Origin: Chara braunii
Taxonomy: Eukaryota > Streptophyta > Charophyceae > Charales > Characeae
Length of the DNA stretch: 30,316 nucleotides
Direction: 5' to 3'
Assembly (NCBI GenBank): GCA_003427395.1
Contig: BFEA01000587.1
Location: 562,406-592,721, forward strand
Shown piece after piece: positions 18,515-28,663 of this stretch. Within the stretch, counting starts at the first letter, position 1; every line of letters starts with the position of its first letter. The notes beneath the pieces were generated by a model that worked only from the letters and a program-made list of their open reading frames with translations, did no database searches and was not told where the DNA came from. The position numbers were made by a program, and so were the translations under genes.

Positions 18515-21500
18515 TGGAGTACCTCTAAGATAAGAGAGTCAAGGCCGAACACCGGACCTTTCTTCTCTTTAAGACCGACGAGAGATCCCGACTAAAGTTT
18601 TCTTAGTAATGTCACTACGTATCGTGCGGACTTACCAACCAAGACCGGTGAGCATAAGCCTTTCCACTCTATCGAAACCTTCTCGAAACCTTCTCGAAAC
18701 TTTCGAAGCTCACTGCACAGCCACGCGACCGAAACGAGATAGCCTTCTTGTTGAACCGCACAACTTTAGGGCGCTACTCGTCTCTTACGTCAACTCTCTT
18801 TCCTGCACCAATGGACTCTCCATCGGAACCTTTCAATTCCTAGACGGCACTCTCATCAGCTATTGACTCATGCATCAAGGAAGATTGTACTTCCAATCCT
18901 ACTCTAACCTCCTGCCAAGCACTCAACTGTAAGGATAGGAAGCATTCGCCGACGAAGAACTACCCTGAGGACCAGAACCAAGTCTAGAGTGACCATGTGG
19001 CCAAAAGAGCTTTAGAAGCAAGACAGGCAACTAGCTCATTTCAAACTTTTTTATCCAAGGTTATCAATTTAACTCCTCAAGGTAGTTCATCCGAAACCAA
19101 ACAACTAATCGATTTACTATAAAAGTTATCCCCCTATCTCTACTACTACCTTCAGTTATAATTCTATTACTTGTTGAATACGAACCAGTTTAGTTTTTGC
19201 ATTTACTATTTAACCCCAATTATATTGTTTTTTTCTAAGATAATATCTACCATCTGTTATTTTATCCGTCAACCCTCTTACTCACTGCATGATTTCATCC
19301 CTTTAATAAAACCTTACTGCCATAAGATAAGTCTAACTTAAATTTAAAATCTTGTTTAGATTCAATCGCTTCGTTTTGCAACCGCAATCAGAGTTTTTTT
19401 CCCCTATAATACCAAATCGCAGACGTCTGAGACGCAGTACCTTTCGTATCTAGTACTTTCTTTCTTCGATGTATTTACCAAGTAGCAGCCTTGACGCAAT
19501 TGAACCATCCGTTAAACTCGCCATAACCTGGTCACGAACCTTTCTTGTGATATTTATCTGTACATCTCGGTTATAGTTTGTTTACATTGTCAGATTCACC
19601 CGTTTATTTGATAAAAACTCATCCTAAGACTTCGTACTATTATAGTCGAACCAAATCACTTATTCGAAGGAAACCTTCCTCCACCTACATGAAAACGTAC
19701 CTTCTGTCAAGGCTCACCAATCGTCAGGTAGCAGGACTGCCTCCCTAAAAACAATTTTTCTACATAACTCCCCTGGGAACGAATCGTACAAAACTAAGAT
19801 ACAACTGTACTTGTCAGTTTTTCCAAGTCTGTTACGTACTTATTTATTTTGACGAATTTTCGTTATTCACTTTACGTCTTACCCTGAAACCTTTGCCTTT
19901 TAAAAGGGAGAACCCGCCCAACTTGAATCGTTAGGAAGTTCAGGAAGATATCTTTTTGTTTCTGCAATATTAACAAGCTTTCACTATCTGGTTTGGTATC
20001 AATTATCCCTTTAAGAGGGAGTAAATTTTTTATCTCTTTGTTATAGGAAAAGTGGATGGATCTTTCAATGAATGCGTGTTATGCCCTCCCCTTGATTCTT
20101 TCGGTCACGGTACTCCTTTTGTGTTCACCTACTCAGTTTTCCGCTTAAAGTAGACAGTCAAGGGCCGGAATCACCCGCTTGTCTTCAGAAACTTCTCCTA
20201 GACTCCGTACCTTTGTAACCAACCCGAAACGCTTAACTCGAAGGAGATTTTTTCCACCTTTATGCAGAACTGCTATCGATTGGAACCCACCAACCATCAC
20301 TGGACAAACTACCTCCTTAATACAGTTCCGCTCGGAATGCTTACGAAATGGATCCTTATAAAATCTTTACAATAGAGTCGTATTATATAGTCTTACTTTT
20401 AACTTGCATGTTTTTAACACGAAAACGCATTGATTGGCAATTTCCATTACTCGCTTTAAGCCCTACCCCTGAACCTTCTAGCTTAGAACGCCGCCCAATA
20501 TCTAGAAAAGATAGTTTTATGATTCAAATGGGCAAATCTTAGATAATTTTTTCGCTACCTGGTTTGTAGATGTTGGATCTCGACTTTGTGCCTAGTTGTC
20601 CTGCTTTTTCTATTACCTTGGAAAATGTTTTGGCAATCGCGCCCTTTACCTCCTAACTCAATTGAAGGATCTTTCTAACCAGGTGCAAGGCACCCATCAA
20701 GGTTGCGACTATCCAACTATGGCACCTCTGTAATTTTCAACTTGCTGCTAACAAGGATTATCGGTATGGAGGGTACGCTGTTATTTCTATTGAATAAGGA
20801 CCCACTATCTTTTCTAAGTTTATCCAAATGAATCTTACAAGCTTAAATTAAGACGGAGCACTCCACCACGGTCCAGCTTACTTTTGTCACGAAATCTATA
20901 AAATCTCTTATTTTTATGATATTAAGCTCCTTATCAACACTCACACTTCTAGTGATTAGACCCCAACCCTTGAGGTGTCTCCGGAAGCGCTACTACTTCG
21001 GAACATATAGGAAAACTGTCTAGTTAATACCCCGTCACATTTACCAGGTTCGATACTTGGAACTTTGAAGAACTAAGAACCGCTACTTTTATATGATATC
21101 AACTCAACCCAAGGATCTTTATCGAGTAGATACGAGTATCTAAGCTAACTAATTACTTATATTAATGCTTTACGTAACTCAACTCACACCTGCAATTTGC
21201 CACCTTTGGCAATCTAGATCTACAAAAATCTCGTTTGGAAAGTTTGGAGATCTTTTGCTTTACATGTTTTTCACTCAATGCAGTTGTCTTTTTCCATATG
21301 ACTTTTTCCTCCTCCCTCGTCTCGAAGGCATAGGAAGTTATGAAATTAACCACATCCATGTTGCTGCTAAAACTCCACAACTTCCAAGATCCTTTTACCA
21401 ATGTAGATCCAGCTTCCAGGAAGTCGACCATTCATCGCGTCCGAACTCTACAGGGACGGTGAAACTATATTTTTTGTATTTATTCCTACCACTTCTGGCA

Positions 21501-22480
21501 CTCCTTAGCAGTAGATCGCAAACTTGACTGATTATATTCTCCGAGATTTTTTTACTAGAGGCCGTCGAAACTGTCAGACATCATTCTTTGGTTTCTACTT
21601 TCAAGATACACTGCCAAAATAATTTTAACTACTAGTTTTCGGGCTTATATTTTCCTCCTTCTACCGTTTCCACGGATATCGGATGACCATACCTCTGCTT
21701 CGCCATAAAATATATCTTTGATATACTATTTACCTCATCCGCTTACTTATCGCCATGCTACCGTACAAAGGAACTATCAGGAAGAGTAAAGGTGAGGAAC
21801 TCGAAACTTCGGGTGAAACCAACAACAATACTAAAAACCGTCATTCCAATACCACATTACCCATCAGCATGAGATTTTGATAGGGATATCGCACGTTGTT
21901 GAAGATTACTGAGTTCTACTTACATGGGCAGCATACTACCATTAACTAGCCAAGGGGCACCGAAACTTAGATTTTAAGCCGTAACCTTTCCCAAGTTTAT
22001 TTTTTCGGAGATCTATGAATTTCGATTACTATTCAATCTAACCTCTTTCACTCTTAGAATTTTCTTTCTATTATTGATAGATCAAGGTTGATTACGCCCT
22101 TGGTTTCTTGCTTAAGGATAAAGAATCTTCCTTTATCAGTATGCAACCCTTTGATGGAAAACCTCATCCACTAACTTATCTCTCGGCAGTTCTTAACATG
22201 TTCATTCCGAGAGAAGGAGTGGTAGTTTAGGAAATTGGCAGACAAAAAATCACCGTCCACCGATCTTCCGAACTTTTTGTTTAAATTGTCGAACAGTTAG
22301 TGAGCAAGTTGATAGGATTAGACTATCTCATCGTCTAGAATCTCACTCTTTCCCACCTTTTGCCATTAATTAGTAACTCCACTCTCGAAAATGATAGAAG
22401 GTAGGAAGATTTGATACTAGGAATTTTGCCCGAATTTTATTTCCAATAATACTAAGAGCAACCTTTCTTACATTAACCGT
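18515..22480. repeat. AT-rich region with diverged ~575-bp tandem repeats
   Basis: No convincing gene. The clearest pair is about 19530-20100 and 20103-20680, with anchors in the same order: GGTCACG (19530/20103), GATTCACCCG-type (~19587/~20169), TCCTA.GACT.CGTAC (~19622/~20188), TCGAAGG (19664/20238) and CCCTGAA (~19882/~20467), giving offsets of 573-585. Weaker matches occur one period before (near 19090) and after (near 21050). I read this as an old satellite, possibly six to seven units. A short (TCTCGAAACCT)n patch lies at ~18675-18708. AT content is clearly higher than on either side. Confidence 0.5.
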
Positions 22481-23578
22481 ATGCAACGTTGTTTTCAGCC
22501 TTCGATTCTCATCAGAAGCGGAACGATTAGCTTTAACCTTAGGGTGGCGCCTCGAGGACGTCAGGAGCACGAGGTTGATCGTGCTTGGGAGGTAGACCCT
22601 CCCGAACTTATAGAAGTCGACTTTGTGGAGTTCACACTCTCTGCACGACCCACTCACTGGCACGACGGCCAGTTCCGGTGGAGGTCCGTCCTCTTGTCCT
22701 CCGGTGTTTGGCTGTGGACGTATAGAGAGCACCAGAGGAGTCAGGGGGGAGGCCTGACGGGCGGGGTAGTGAAGGTCTATCTATACCTGGGGTTAGAGAC
22801 GGCCAAGGAGATCGCTTTGAGTCTCCTGATGTGGGGAACCAATTGCGTCATCAATAGAGCCCTACGGTACTTACAGGAGGAGATTGACGCATTTCGGGTT
22901 GATGACGAGTAGGACCCATTGACTTTGTTTCACGGACGACCTCCCCTCACTATCACGGGGGATCTTCTGATAGCACGAGACGATTTTTTCCCATATTCAG
23001 GGGCTAGCTTAAAAACAGTTGTTCCTGCATTCGTAGTGGATTCCATTTTCGGAGGAGTGGGTGGCTTGGTTGAGGCCTACCTCACATTCCGAGAGCTAGA
23101 GCTCTTCGCCAGAGGACACATCGACTCTTGCTATATATACTACTCCCTCGTGACCGCGGGACCTCGCTGGGGAGATGAGAGGGTTCAGCTCATAGAGCTG
23201 ATCCACTTCTTAGGCCACAATTACGAGAGGGGCGTTCCCCCGCCGTTGTACGTGTGGGATTTGTTGGACCGGGAGCTCCGGGCAGGGCTTGAGTATATTA
23301 CCTATATAGGTAGGCTCTTCTCGGAGGACTGGGGCAGCTGGTGGAGCGAGGACGCGACACTCTTGATATACGACTACCAGTTGGCGTAGTACTATCAGGC
23401 GATAGAACTCCCTCCATACCGTATAGAGGACGAGCCGGACGATGACGAGTGAGTCAGGGACGACGACGAGGAGGCCTGGGAGCCTGACTGGATAAACTCT
23501 GACGGGGAGGATGTCGAGTCGTTAGACGACGTCGTCGACGCTCATTTCCCGCGGATAGGAATCACCTTCAGGGCCTAG
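22481..23578 (+). pseudogene. Family A copy 1, unknown protein, interrupted
   Basis: One reading frame of ~365 codons broken by TAG (22910), TAG (23387) and TGA (23450). I do not recognise the family. Hand alignment with copies 2 and 3 gives a shared plan: RWRSVLLSSGVWLWTY near residue 65, a strand-rich middle, VVPAFVVDSIFGGVGG near 180, and a helix ERVQLIELIHFL near 240. An acidic Asp/Glu-rich tail follows the second stop. The TAG at 23387 falls where copy 2 also has a stop (YQLA-stop-YY versus WQI-stop-Y), so either an ancestral Trp codon was lost twice or this is the true C-terminus with a decayed extension. ATG 22481 lies in the AT-rich flank; similarity to relatives begins only at about 22600. 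Function unknown. Confidence 0.55.
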
Positions 23579-23719
23579 GCGAGACCGAGCAGAGCGATGC
23601 GTATCGGCAACTGAGGATTTATATTTATAGTACGAAACCAAAAGAGGAGTGATTTAGCAAGGAGCCGTCCACTAGTGTCAGGTAGCTATAGAGTGCGATC
23701 AGATGGTAGAGCCGGTTAA

Positions 23720-24850
23720 AGAATAGAACTTTCGATCGATAATCTTAAATGGCCTAGGGCTCCCGAGACCGTGGCCCCCAACGTACTAGAACTTGACTTA
23801 CCGGCTAAGAGTGTGGTTGGGTCTAGATCTGGACTTCAGAGCCGGTGGAGGTCGATTCTGTTGGGGCCAGACCTATACTTGTGGACATACGTGGTCAAGA
23901 CTTTCGATTCGGACAGCCAACGGTGGCGAGCACCCGGGACGACAAGTATAGAAGCTATAGGGCACATCTATTACTCACGCGCGATAGGGGCGACAGTCTA
24001 TTTTGAGGGGCTAGTGAATGGTTACTGGCGAGGCGAACAGGAGGCGAGAGTTATCCTGTCAGATGTGGTAGAGGGTACCCGTAAGGAGGTCGAGGGATTG
24101 TATGGTCCAGCTAGGGCAACGAGAGTGACCTTCCGGATCGGAGGGACCTTTTCGTTCCCCAGCATCCAACTGCGGGCGAGACTCCTGATTTTTGTGGTAG
24201 AGGAACTCTGGGGTCTGGACCACGTTATCGAGACTTATTTTGCCACCCTCGAGTTTGATGGCTTGAGTAGGGGGCTGACGGACCGAGATTGGATTGCTTA
24301 CGCACAGTTCGTTGGGGGACCTCTAGTTGGGGAGAGAGGGCGCCAACTTATAGAGTTCATTCGAGCTCTAGCACCGTCTGGGGACCGCGAGTCGTTTTTT
24401 TCGTACCAGCCCCCAGAGTTTTTGTTGGCGTTGGAGCGGGAGGTTCAGAGACCCCCAGACTACTTGGGAGGCGTGGAGCAACTCTTGAGTGAGACTCGTG
24501 ACATGAGACCTGCTCCCCTCATCTCGGGTTCGGAGGTTGAGGAGCATTATTGGCAGATATGATACCCGGACAGAGAGGACCTTGGTTGGTATGCGGACGA
24601 TAGAGAGTGGGCGGATTTTGAGAACATAGAGCTTTGGGGAGATCGGGACTAGCTCTGGGGAGCTGTTGGACTTGACGAGCGCGGCGCCGACCGAGAGGGC
24701 GGGGGTGATGACCACGTAGGCGGAGAGGTACCAGAGGAGGATCGTTGGGGACACCTCCACCGGTTCAAGGGACAGGAGGATATCCCTTGGGGGCGCGAGA
24801 TAGGTGAGGATAGAGACGTGGATATGCTAGACGCGAACGAGGGTCACTGA
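23720..24850 (+). pseudogene. Family A copy 2, unknown protein, interrupted
   Basis: Open from 23720 and lacking an in-frame ATG at the head (the first start-like codon is GTG at 23771). It runs 264 codons to TGA at 24560, then continues through a TAG at 24650 to TGA at 24848. Landmarks shared with copies 1 and 3: WRSILLGPDLYLWTY, EAIGHIYYSRA, RLLIFVVEELWGLDHVIE and GRQLIEFIRAL. The C-terminal extension is acidic (Asp, Glu, Trp), as in copy 1. No signal peptide or membrane helix stands out. It starts ~140 bases after copy 1. It may still be functional as a 264-residue protein, but the missing ATG and later stops suggest decay. Confidence 0.55.
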
Positions 24851-24988
24851 CAAAGGCAACGCGTGTATTCATGAAACCGAGGCACGAAACGTATAGGCTC
24901 CGAGGATGGTCGTGGATTCTAAAGCATAGGTGCTCGGGGAAAGGAGAAAGAGTTAGGAGAGAGGTAGAGACGATGGTGGGGGTTACAG

Positions 24989-25465
24989 ATGGGCAGGCAT
25001 GCGATGTCCTTTAGACGGGTATATTGGGAGCAGTTAATCACCGAAGGACGAGGCCCCACAAAAGAGGAGATTAGTAAGGTCGTCCGATCCCTGAACGAGA
25101 AGACGAGGAAAGAGGTTCTCTCATACGAGCTCGTTACATACGAGTATGTCCAGGAAGGAGGGATAGATCACCAGCGCGTGTACATTCTTACATATCGCTT
25201 TGTTAGTCTTGACGAGTACGACGTGCGGATCTATGCCCCCGCGACCCGGGCAAGGGGGAATCTGAGCGAGAAGGCTTGGGAGAGCGCGGTTAGATTGGTG
25301 ATAGGAGAGGTGGACCGCTTGAAACAAGAAGGTAAGATAGTTAGTTGGGATACTAGGATCGAGGTGTTTGAAAGGATTCCAGCTCCTCCGATTGAAGGGA
25401 AGAACTTTTCAAGGTATGAGTGGCGTGAGATGGTAGAGCTTGCAATTAAGGTCAGAGTTGTCTAG
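24989..25465 (+). CDS. Family B copy 1, unknown 158-residue protein, intact
   Basis: A complete frame from ATG with no interruption; a second in-frame ATG at 25004 is an alternative start. The family is not recognised. The sequence suggests an alpha/beta fold: a charged helix (EEISKVVRSLNEKTRKEVL), a strand pair around ELVTYEYVQEGG and VYILTYRFVSL, VRIYAP, a long charged helix (SAVRLVIGEVDRLKQEGKIV), then ERIPAPPI and a terminal helix with EWREMVELAIKV. It aligns over nearly its whole length with the broken copy at 27961-28430, which supports it as a true protein. It sits between family A copies 2 and 3 in the same orientation and is the only clearly intact member of the cluster. Confidence 0.6.
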   Translation: MGRHAMSFRRVYWEQLITEGRGPTKEEISKVVRSLNEKTRKEVLSYELVTYEYVQEGGIDHQRVYILTYRFVSLDEYDVRIYAPATRARGNLSEKAWESAVRLVIGEVDRLKQEGKIVSWDTRIEVFERIPAPPIEGKNFSRYEWREMVELAIKVRVV

Positions 25466-25565
25466 CCCATGCAGAAAAAACGATGGAGAGATGAGGAGTG
25501 ATTCGAGCGTATGGTGGACATATTTGTTGTTATGCCACTCTAATTCGTAACAGGTGAAGAGATTG

Positions 25566-26174
25566 ATGCTACCCAGAGAGACGGCTCTCGGGTACGACAT
25601 TCCTCTACCTATACGATTGGACGACAGTGAGAGAGTGCCACTCGGATACGCAGGGACGTGGGTAGTAGAAGGAGTCTTCCTGTGGACAGTAATTTTATAG
25701 GTTAGGAAAGCAGGGGGTAACAAACAAGTAGAGGCTATCGGACATCTAGTTTTTGATAGGTCGCAAGAGCTCGAGATAGGACTGACGCTTGTTGGCGTTG
25801 GGAGGACCTGGTGGAGGTACGAGGCCTTAGTGAGGGGTATAGTGGCTAGAAAAGCAAGTACTTTACCTGGAGATAGTCAGTCGTTGGTGCGTATTGTCTT
25901 CTGTCCCCCGATACAGGATCTTTACCCCATACAGGGTTGGAGGTGGACCCTCCCTGCATTTGTGATAGAACAAACGTATGGAGGCATTGGGGATTTGACC
26001 CGAGCAGTTCACCATACTCACCTCGCTCTTGGATTGGGGTTGGCACCCCGATTCAAGGAAGCATACTTCGTCGTCTGTGTGTGGTGGAGACACTTTGACA
26101 ATGAGGAGTTGAGAGAGTTGATTGACGCCACTTGCTGGGTAGACTGTTTGAGGCCGGTCGATCTGATCGACTAA
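25566..26174 (+). pseudogene. Family A copy 3, unknown protein, one internal stop
   Basis: The frame begins at ATG 25566 and runs 202 codons to TAA at 26172 with a single TAG at 25698. Shared family A landmarks: TWVVEGVFLWT, VEAIGHLVFDRS, TLPAFVIEQTYGGIGD and NEELRELIDATCW. It is shorter than copies 1 and 2 and lacks their acidic tail. It starts 100 bases after family B copy 1, and its stop overlaps the next ATG (TAATG). Function unknown. Confidence 0.55.
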
Positions 26175-26380
26175 TGTCGAAGACGCATAGAGGACAAGTA
26201 CATTGGCTTGGAGGAGCTGAGGTATTTGTTTGGGGACCAACGATAGTAGGTATGACAGGTCGGACGTCCGCAGGGATCGAAGTGTGCGGACAATTAATGA
26301 ACGATCTTCACTGTCACTGTCTTACTCAGAGCGCACATAGAAGAGAACTTGACAGAGCGAGAGTGTCTGCAACAGGTTAG
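26174..26380 (+). pseudogene. Family A copy 4, N-terminal fragment
   Basis: A 68-codon frame whose ATG shares its A with the TAA stop of copy 3. VHWLGGAEVFVWG followed by TSAGIEVCGQL aligns with the W...LYLWTY / EAIGHIYY part of family A. After about residue 42 similarity fades and the frame ends at TAG 26378. It is either a truncated paralogue or an upstream part separated by a frameshift from the 26349-26531 frame that overlaps it. Confidence 0.4.
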
Positions 26381-26531
26381 AGAGCTTATCGACGAACACC
26401 GGGCAGGGGTCCTCGCCTGCGTGACATTTCAGACGAAGGTGACGTACGAGGTGATGGTATGGTCAAACGGATACCTACGCGCAGAGTTGTTCTTTGATGA
26501 GACAGTAGCAGAGGCAAGGAGCAGGGTATGA
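26349..26531 (+). pseudogene. Unassigned fragment, weakly family B-like
   Basis: A 60-codon open stretch without its own ATG (it begins at TTG) that overlaps copy 4 in another register. The pattern helix (CLQQVRELIDEHR), VLACV strand, then KVTYEVMVWSNGYLRAEL recalls the first half of family B (KVVRSLNEKTR..VLSYELVTYEYV), but the match is weak. It could also be the continuation of family A copy 4 after a frameshift. Confidence 0.3.
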
Positions 26532-26547
26532 GACGGGTTGCAAGTAC

Positions 26548-26901
26548 ATGACAGAGCGTGAGCCAGCACTGTACCGACATACACCCCGAGCTTCGTACTC
26601 TCTCCGGTGGGACCGCAGAGGTTCCGATTCTTGGAGGAGTGTGGATGATAGGAATCCGCGAGTGATCGCTCACAGGGTAGTGACAAGCCGACAGCCTGTA
26701 GGCGGGCAATATGAACCTTCCTTGCAGCGGTTGCCGTACGCACGAGCAGTTTCTAGACGCTTAGCAAGCGATGACGAAACGCTACAGATTCTCCTGAGGG
26801 TGAGTATAAATGAGGAGCTGTCGGACAACGAGTACAGAGAACTTGCGGAGGATGTCATACGAGAGCAGAGGTTAGGAGCATTGAGGGAGATAACCACATA
26901 A
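26548..26901 (+). CDS. Unassigned 117-residue ORF in the A/B cluster
   Basis: A complete frame from ATG, 17 bases after the preceding stop. The N-terminal half is Arg-rich and polar. The C-terminal half is acidic and helical, with DDETLQILLRVSINEELSDN and EYRELAEDVIREQRLGALRE. The latter faintly resembles the ELRELIDA helix of family A and the terminal helix of family B. No known domain. Orientation and tight spacing fit the rest of the cluster; being open does not by itself prove it is a gene. Confidence 0.4.
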   Translation: MTEREPALYRHTPRASYSLRWDRRGSDSWRSVDDRNPRVIAHRVVTSRQPVGGQYEPSLQRLPYARAVSRRLASDDETLQILLRVSINEELSDNEYRELAEDVIREQRLGALREITT

Positions 26902-27103
26902 AGGTGGATGATATATGAAGTGGTTATCTGTGTAAAGGGGATTGTACGTATAGAGATTGTTCGAGACGAGACGTCGACGGAAGCTCGGGGTAAGATGTGA
27001 AAGGTCCTCGGAATTTAGGAAAGGATTGGCAGTTGAGAATGAAAAATGTAGACGAGAGGGTGAAGAGAGTTAAGGAGCACGTATAGAATCAGTTTTGAAG
27101 TGA

Positions 27104-27385
27104 GTCAAGGAGCTGGGCAACAGGATTCGGGATTGCGAAGCCAACAAAAATGAGAAGGAACTGCGTAAAATAGAAGCAATATCGAAGGGACTAGAGAGTC
27201 TCTTTAGAGAAGACAGAGAGTTCTTCAGGAGGTGGCGATTATATCTCATGGAAGACGTGAAGACGAGAGATCGTAACGGCAGGGAAACAGGACAGTCATC
27301 AGGGTCGACAGGATGGTTGGAGGAGTCGGCAGAGGCTACCAATCAGAAAGAAAAGGAAAGTGAGGAAGGAGCATCAGAACGATGA
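27104..27385 (+). pseudogene. Coiled-coil/charged segment, start missing
   Basis: An open stretch of 93 codons following an in-frame TGA (27101) with no nearby ATG. It begins with a charged helical segment (VKELGNRIRDCEANKNEKEL, then RKIEAISKGLESLF) and ends in a Gly/Ser/Glu-rich tail. It is in register with the next ORF, separated by TGA TAG and six bases. It is probably the C-terminal part of a decayed protein. No homologue is recognised. Confidence 0.35.
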
Positions 27386-27394
27386 TAGGGGACA

Positions 27395-27910
27395 ATGACC
27401 GGTACGACTGAGTATTCCAATGATAAGTTTTCCTTACATGTCGTGGGGAAGTTAGATGGGTTGGTGGCCTGTGTGATAATGCAAGTGGAGCACCTAGCGA
27501 GACTCGATGTGATCGAGGAGGCAGAATGTACTTCGCAAGCGGTGAGAGAGGCACGAGTGACCGGGCTCTGGGTACGAGTTGAAAATGGCCGTCTGATATG
27601 ATACATATTGTGTGTGACTCCTTTCGATGGGTCACCCTTGTCTAGGTCGTGGCACGAGACACCGAGAGAGACTGAGAGAATCCTAGAAAGGGAGGTCATG
27701 AGGTTATGAGAGTTAGCAAGAGTGATAGTTGACGACGCTATTCTCAGGATACTCTCGACACACAGCTGGTATTGGAAGGAGTTTATTAAGACTCTAGAAG
27801 ACATAGAGGATTTTGGAGACAACGACGACTTTGAAGCTTTCTATCTGGTCCTACGAGCATCCGCAGATAGGATGTTAGCAGCGCTTGCTTTAGCTGACTT
27901 AGAATGTTAG
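27395..27910 (+). pseudogene. Unassigned ORF interrupted by two TGA codons
   Basis: One frame of 171 codons from ATG, broken by TGA at 27599 and 27707 and ending at TAG 27908. Features: VGKLDGLVACVIMQVEHLAR, then strands around VTGLWVRVENGRLI, a charged helix (ETERILEREVMRL) and an acidic, hydrophobic C-terminal helix (RMLAALALADLEC). The arrangement of strand, long charged helix and a second helix loosely recalls family B, but I cannot align it well. Both stops could come from TGG or CGA by one transition. Confidence 0.4.
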
Positions 27911-27960
27911 GCGACTTGTAAATGTTGCGCGAGAGATGAGCCTACCTGAGGAGGAGTTAG

Positions 27961-28430
27961 CGCGAAGGAGACGGAAGTTTGTGGGAAGGAGCGGATCCCC
28001 GTGATCCTGAACACGCGAAAGTACTGCAAGGCCTGAGCGCAATTAGCAGACGGGAGATCTTCCCCTATGAGGTAGTCAGGTACCAGGTAGCAAACAGCGG
28101 CTAGGACAGGAATCAATTTTATGTAATGACCGTATACTTTCCCGACCTAGGAGTACACCACATAGGTATATACTTACCTAGGAGCGCGCTGAGTTTTGTG
28201 TTTACGCGAGGTGCTGAAAAATAGCCACGTGGAAGTTGAGGGAAGAGAAGAAAAGATTGGAAGACTTGGGGAAGATTGTCGAGGTCTGCGACGACATCTC
28301 AATTTTTGACGGCCTGCCTAAGCCACCAATTCCGGACAGAGGATTACAACCGAATGGATGAGAGGTGGTAGTAGACTTTGCTAGGATGGTCGGAATGAGG
28401 GATGGTCCCAAGAAATTGGCAGAAAGATAA
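27961..28430 (+). pseudogene. Family B copy 2, broken
   Basis: Aligns with family B copy 1 across nearly its full length: LWEGA near the start, SRREIFPYEVVRYQV against KEVLSYELVTYEYV, FYVMTVYFP against VYILTYRFV, IYLPRSAL against IYAPATRA, then RLEDLGKIV against RLKQEGKIV and LPKPPI against IPAPPI. Breaks: no ATG at the head, TAG at 28102, a frameshift at or just before TAG 28222 (the rest reads in another register from about 28230), and TGA at 28359 where copy 1 has Trp. The change of frame within one alignment shows this is a dead copy, not a recoded gene. Confidence 0.6.
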
Positions 28431-28511
28431 TAGGAGTTTGTGTGACTATGCCCTTAGTGAGGGCATCTGATCGATGAACAGTATATAAAGAAAAAATGAC
28501 AAACTACGCGG

Positions 28512-28663
28512 GAGTCACAAAAATGATTTATAATTGCACTGTCCGCCACGATAAAATTTCGAATTAAAGTACAACTATGCTTCCTGACCAAGTACGGTGT
28601 CCGAAGTGCAATTGCAAACTGTATCTTGCCCCATAGTGCAATTATAAACCGTTTTCGTGACTC
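28512..28663. mobile_element. 152-bp fold-back/MITE-like element
   Basis: The ends form inverted repeats of ~31 bases: GAGTCACAAAAATGA plus TTTATAATTGCACT at 28512-28540, and AGTGCAATTATAAA plus CCGTTTTCGTGACTC at 28635-28663. The 14-base inner part is perfect, and mismatches are of C/T-G/A type. A third AGTGCAATT copy lies at ~28605, in direct orientation to the right arm. I see no clear target-site duplication, so the call as a transposon is tentative. Confidence 0.5.

Noticed and set aside
18609-18866. 85-codon ORF in AT-rich DNA
   Set aside because: No domain, and it contains the TCTCGAAACCT micro-repeat; consistent with a chance open frame.
20179-20361. RRFFPPL...WNPPT resembling the C-terminal motif of animal-type LINE reverse transcriptases
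   Set aside because: Only a short partial match inside the AT-rich repeat unit; the paired repeat copy near 19664 does not preserve it as protein.
22481-28430. Reassigned stop codons (TAG/TGA as sense) in the A/B cluster
   Set aside because: Family B copy 2 also has a frameshift, the nearby LINEs show the same Trp-to-stop pattern, and TAG and TGA also occur as natural ends. Decay explains it better, though recoding is not fully excluded.
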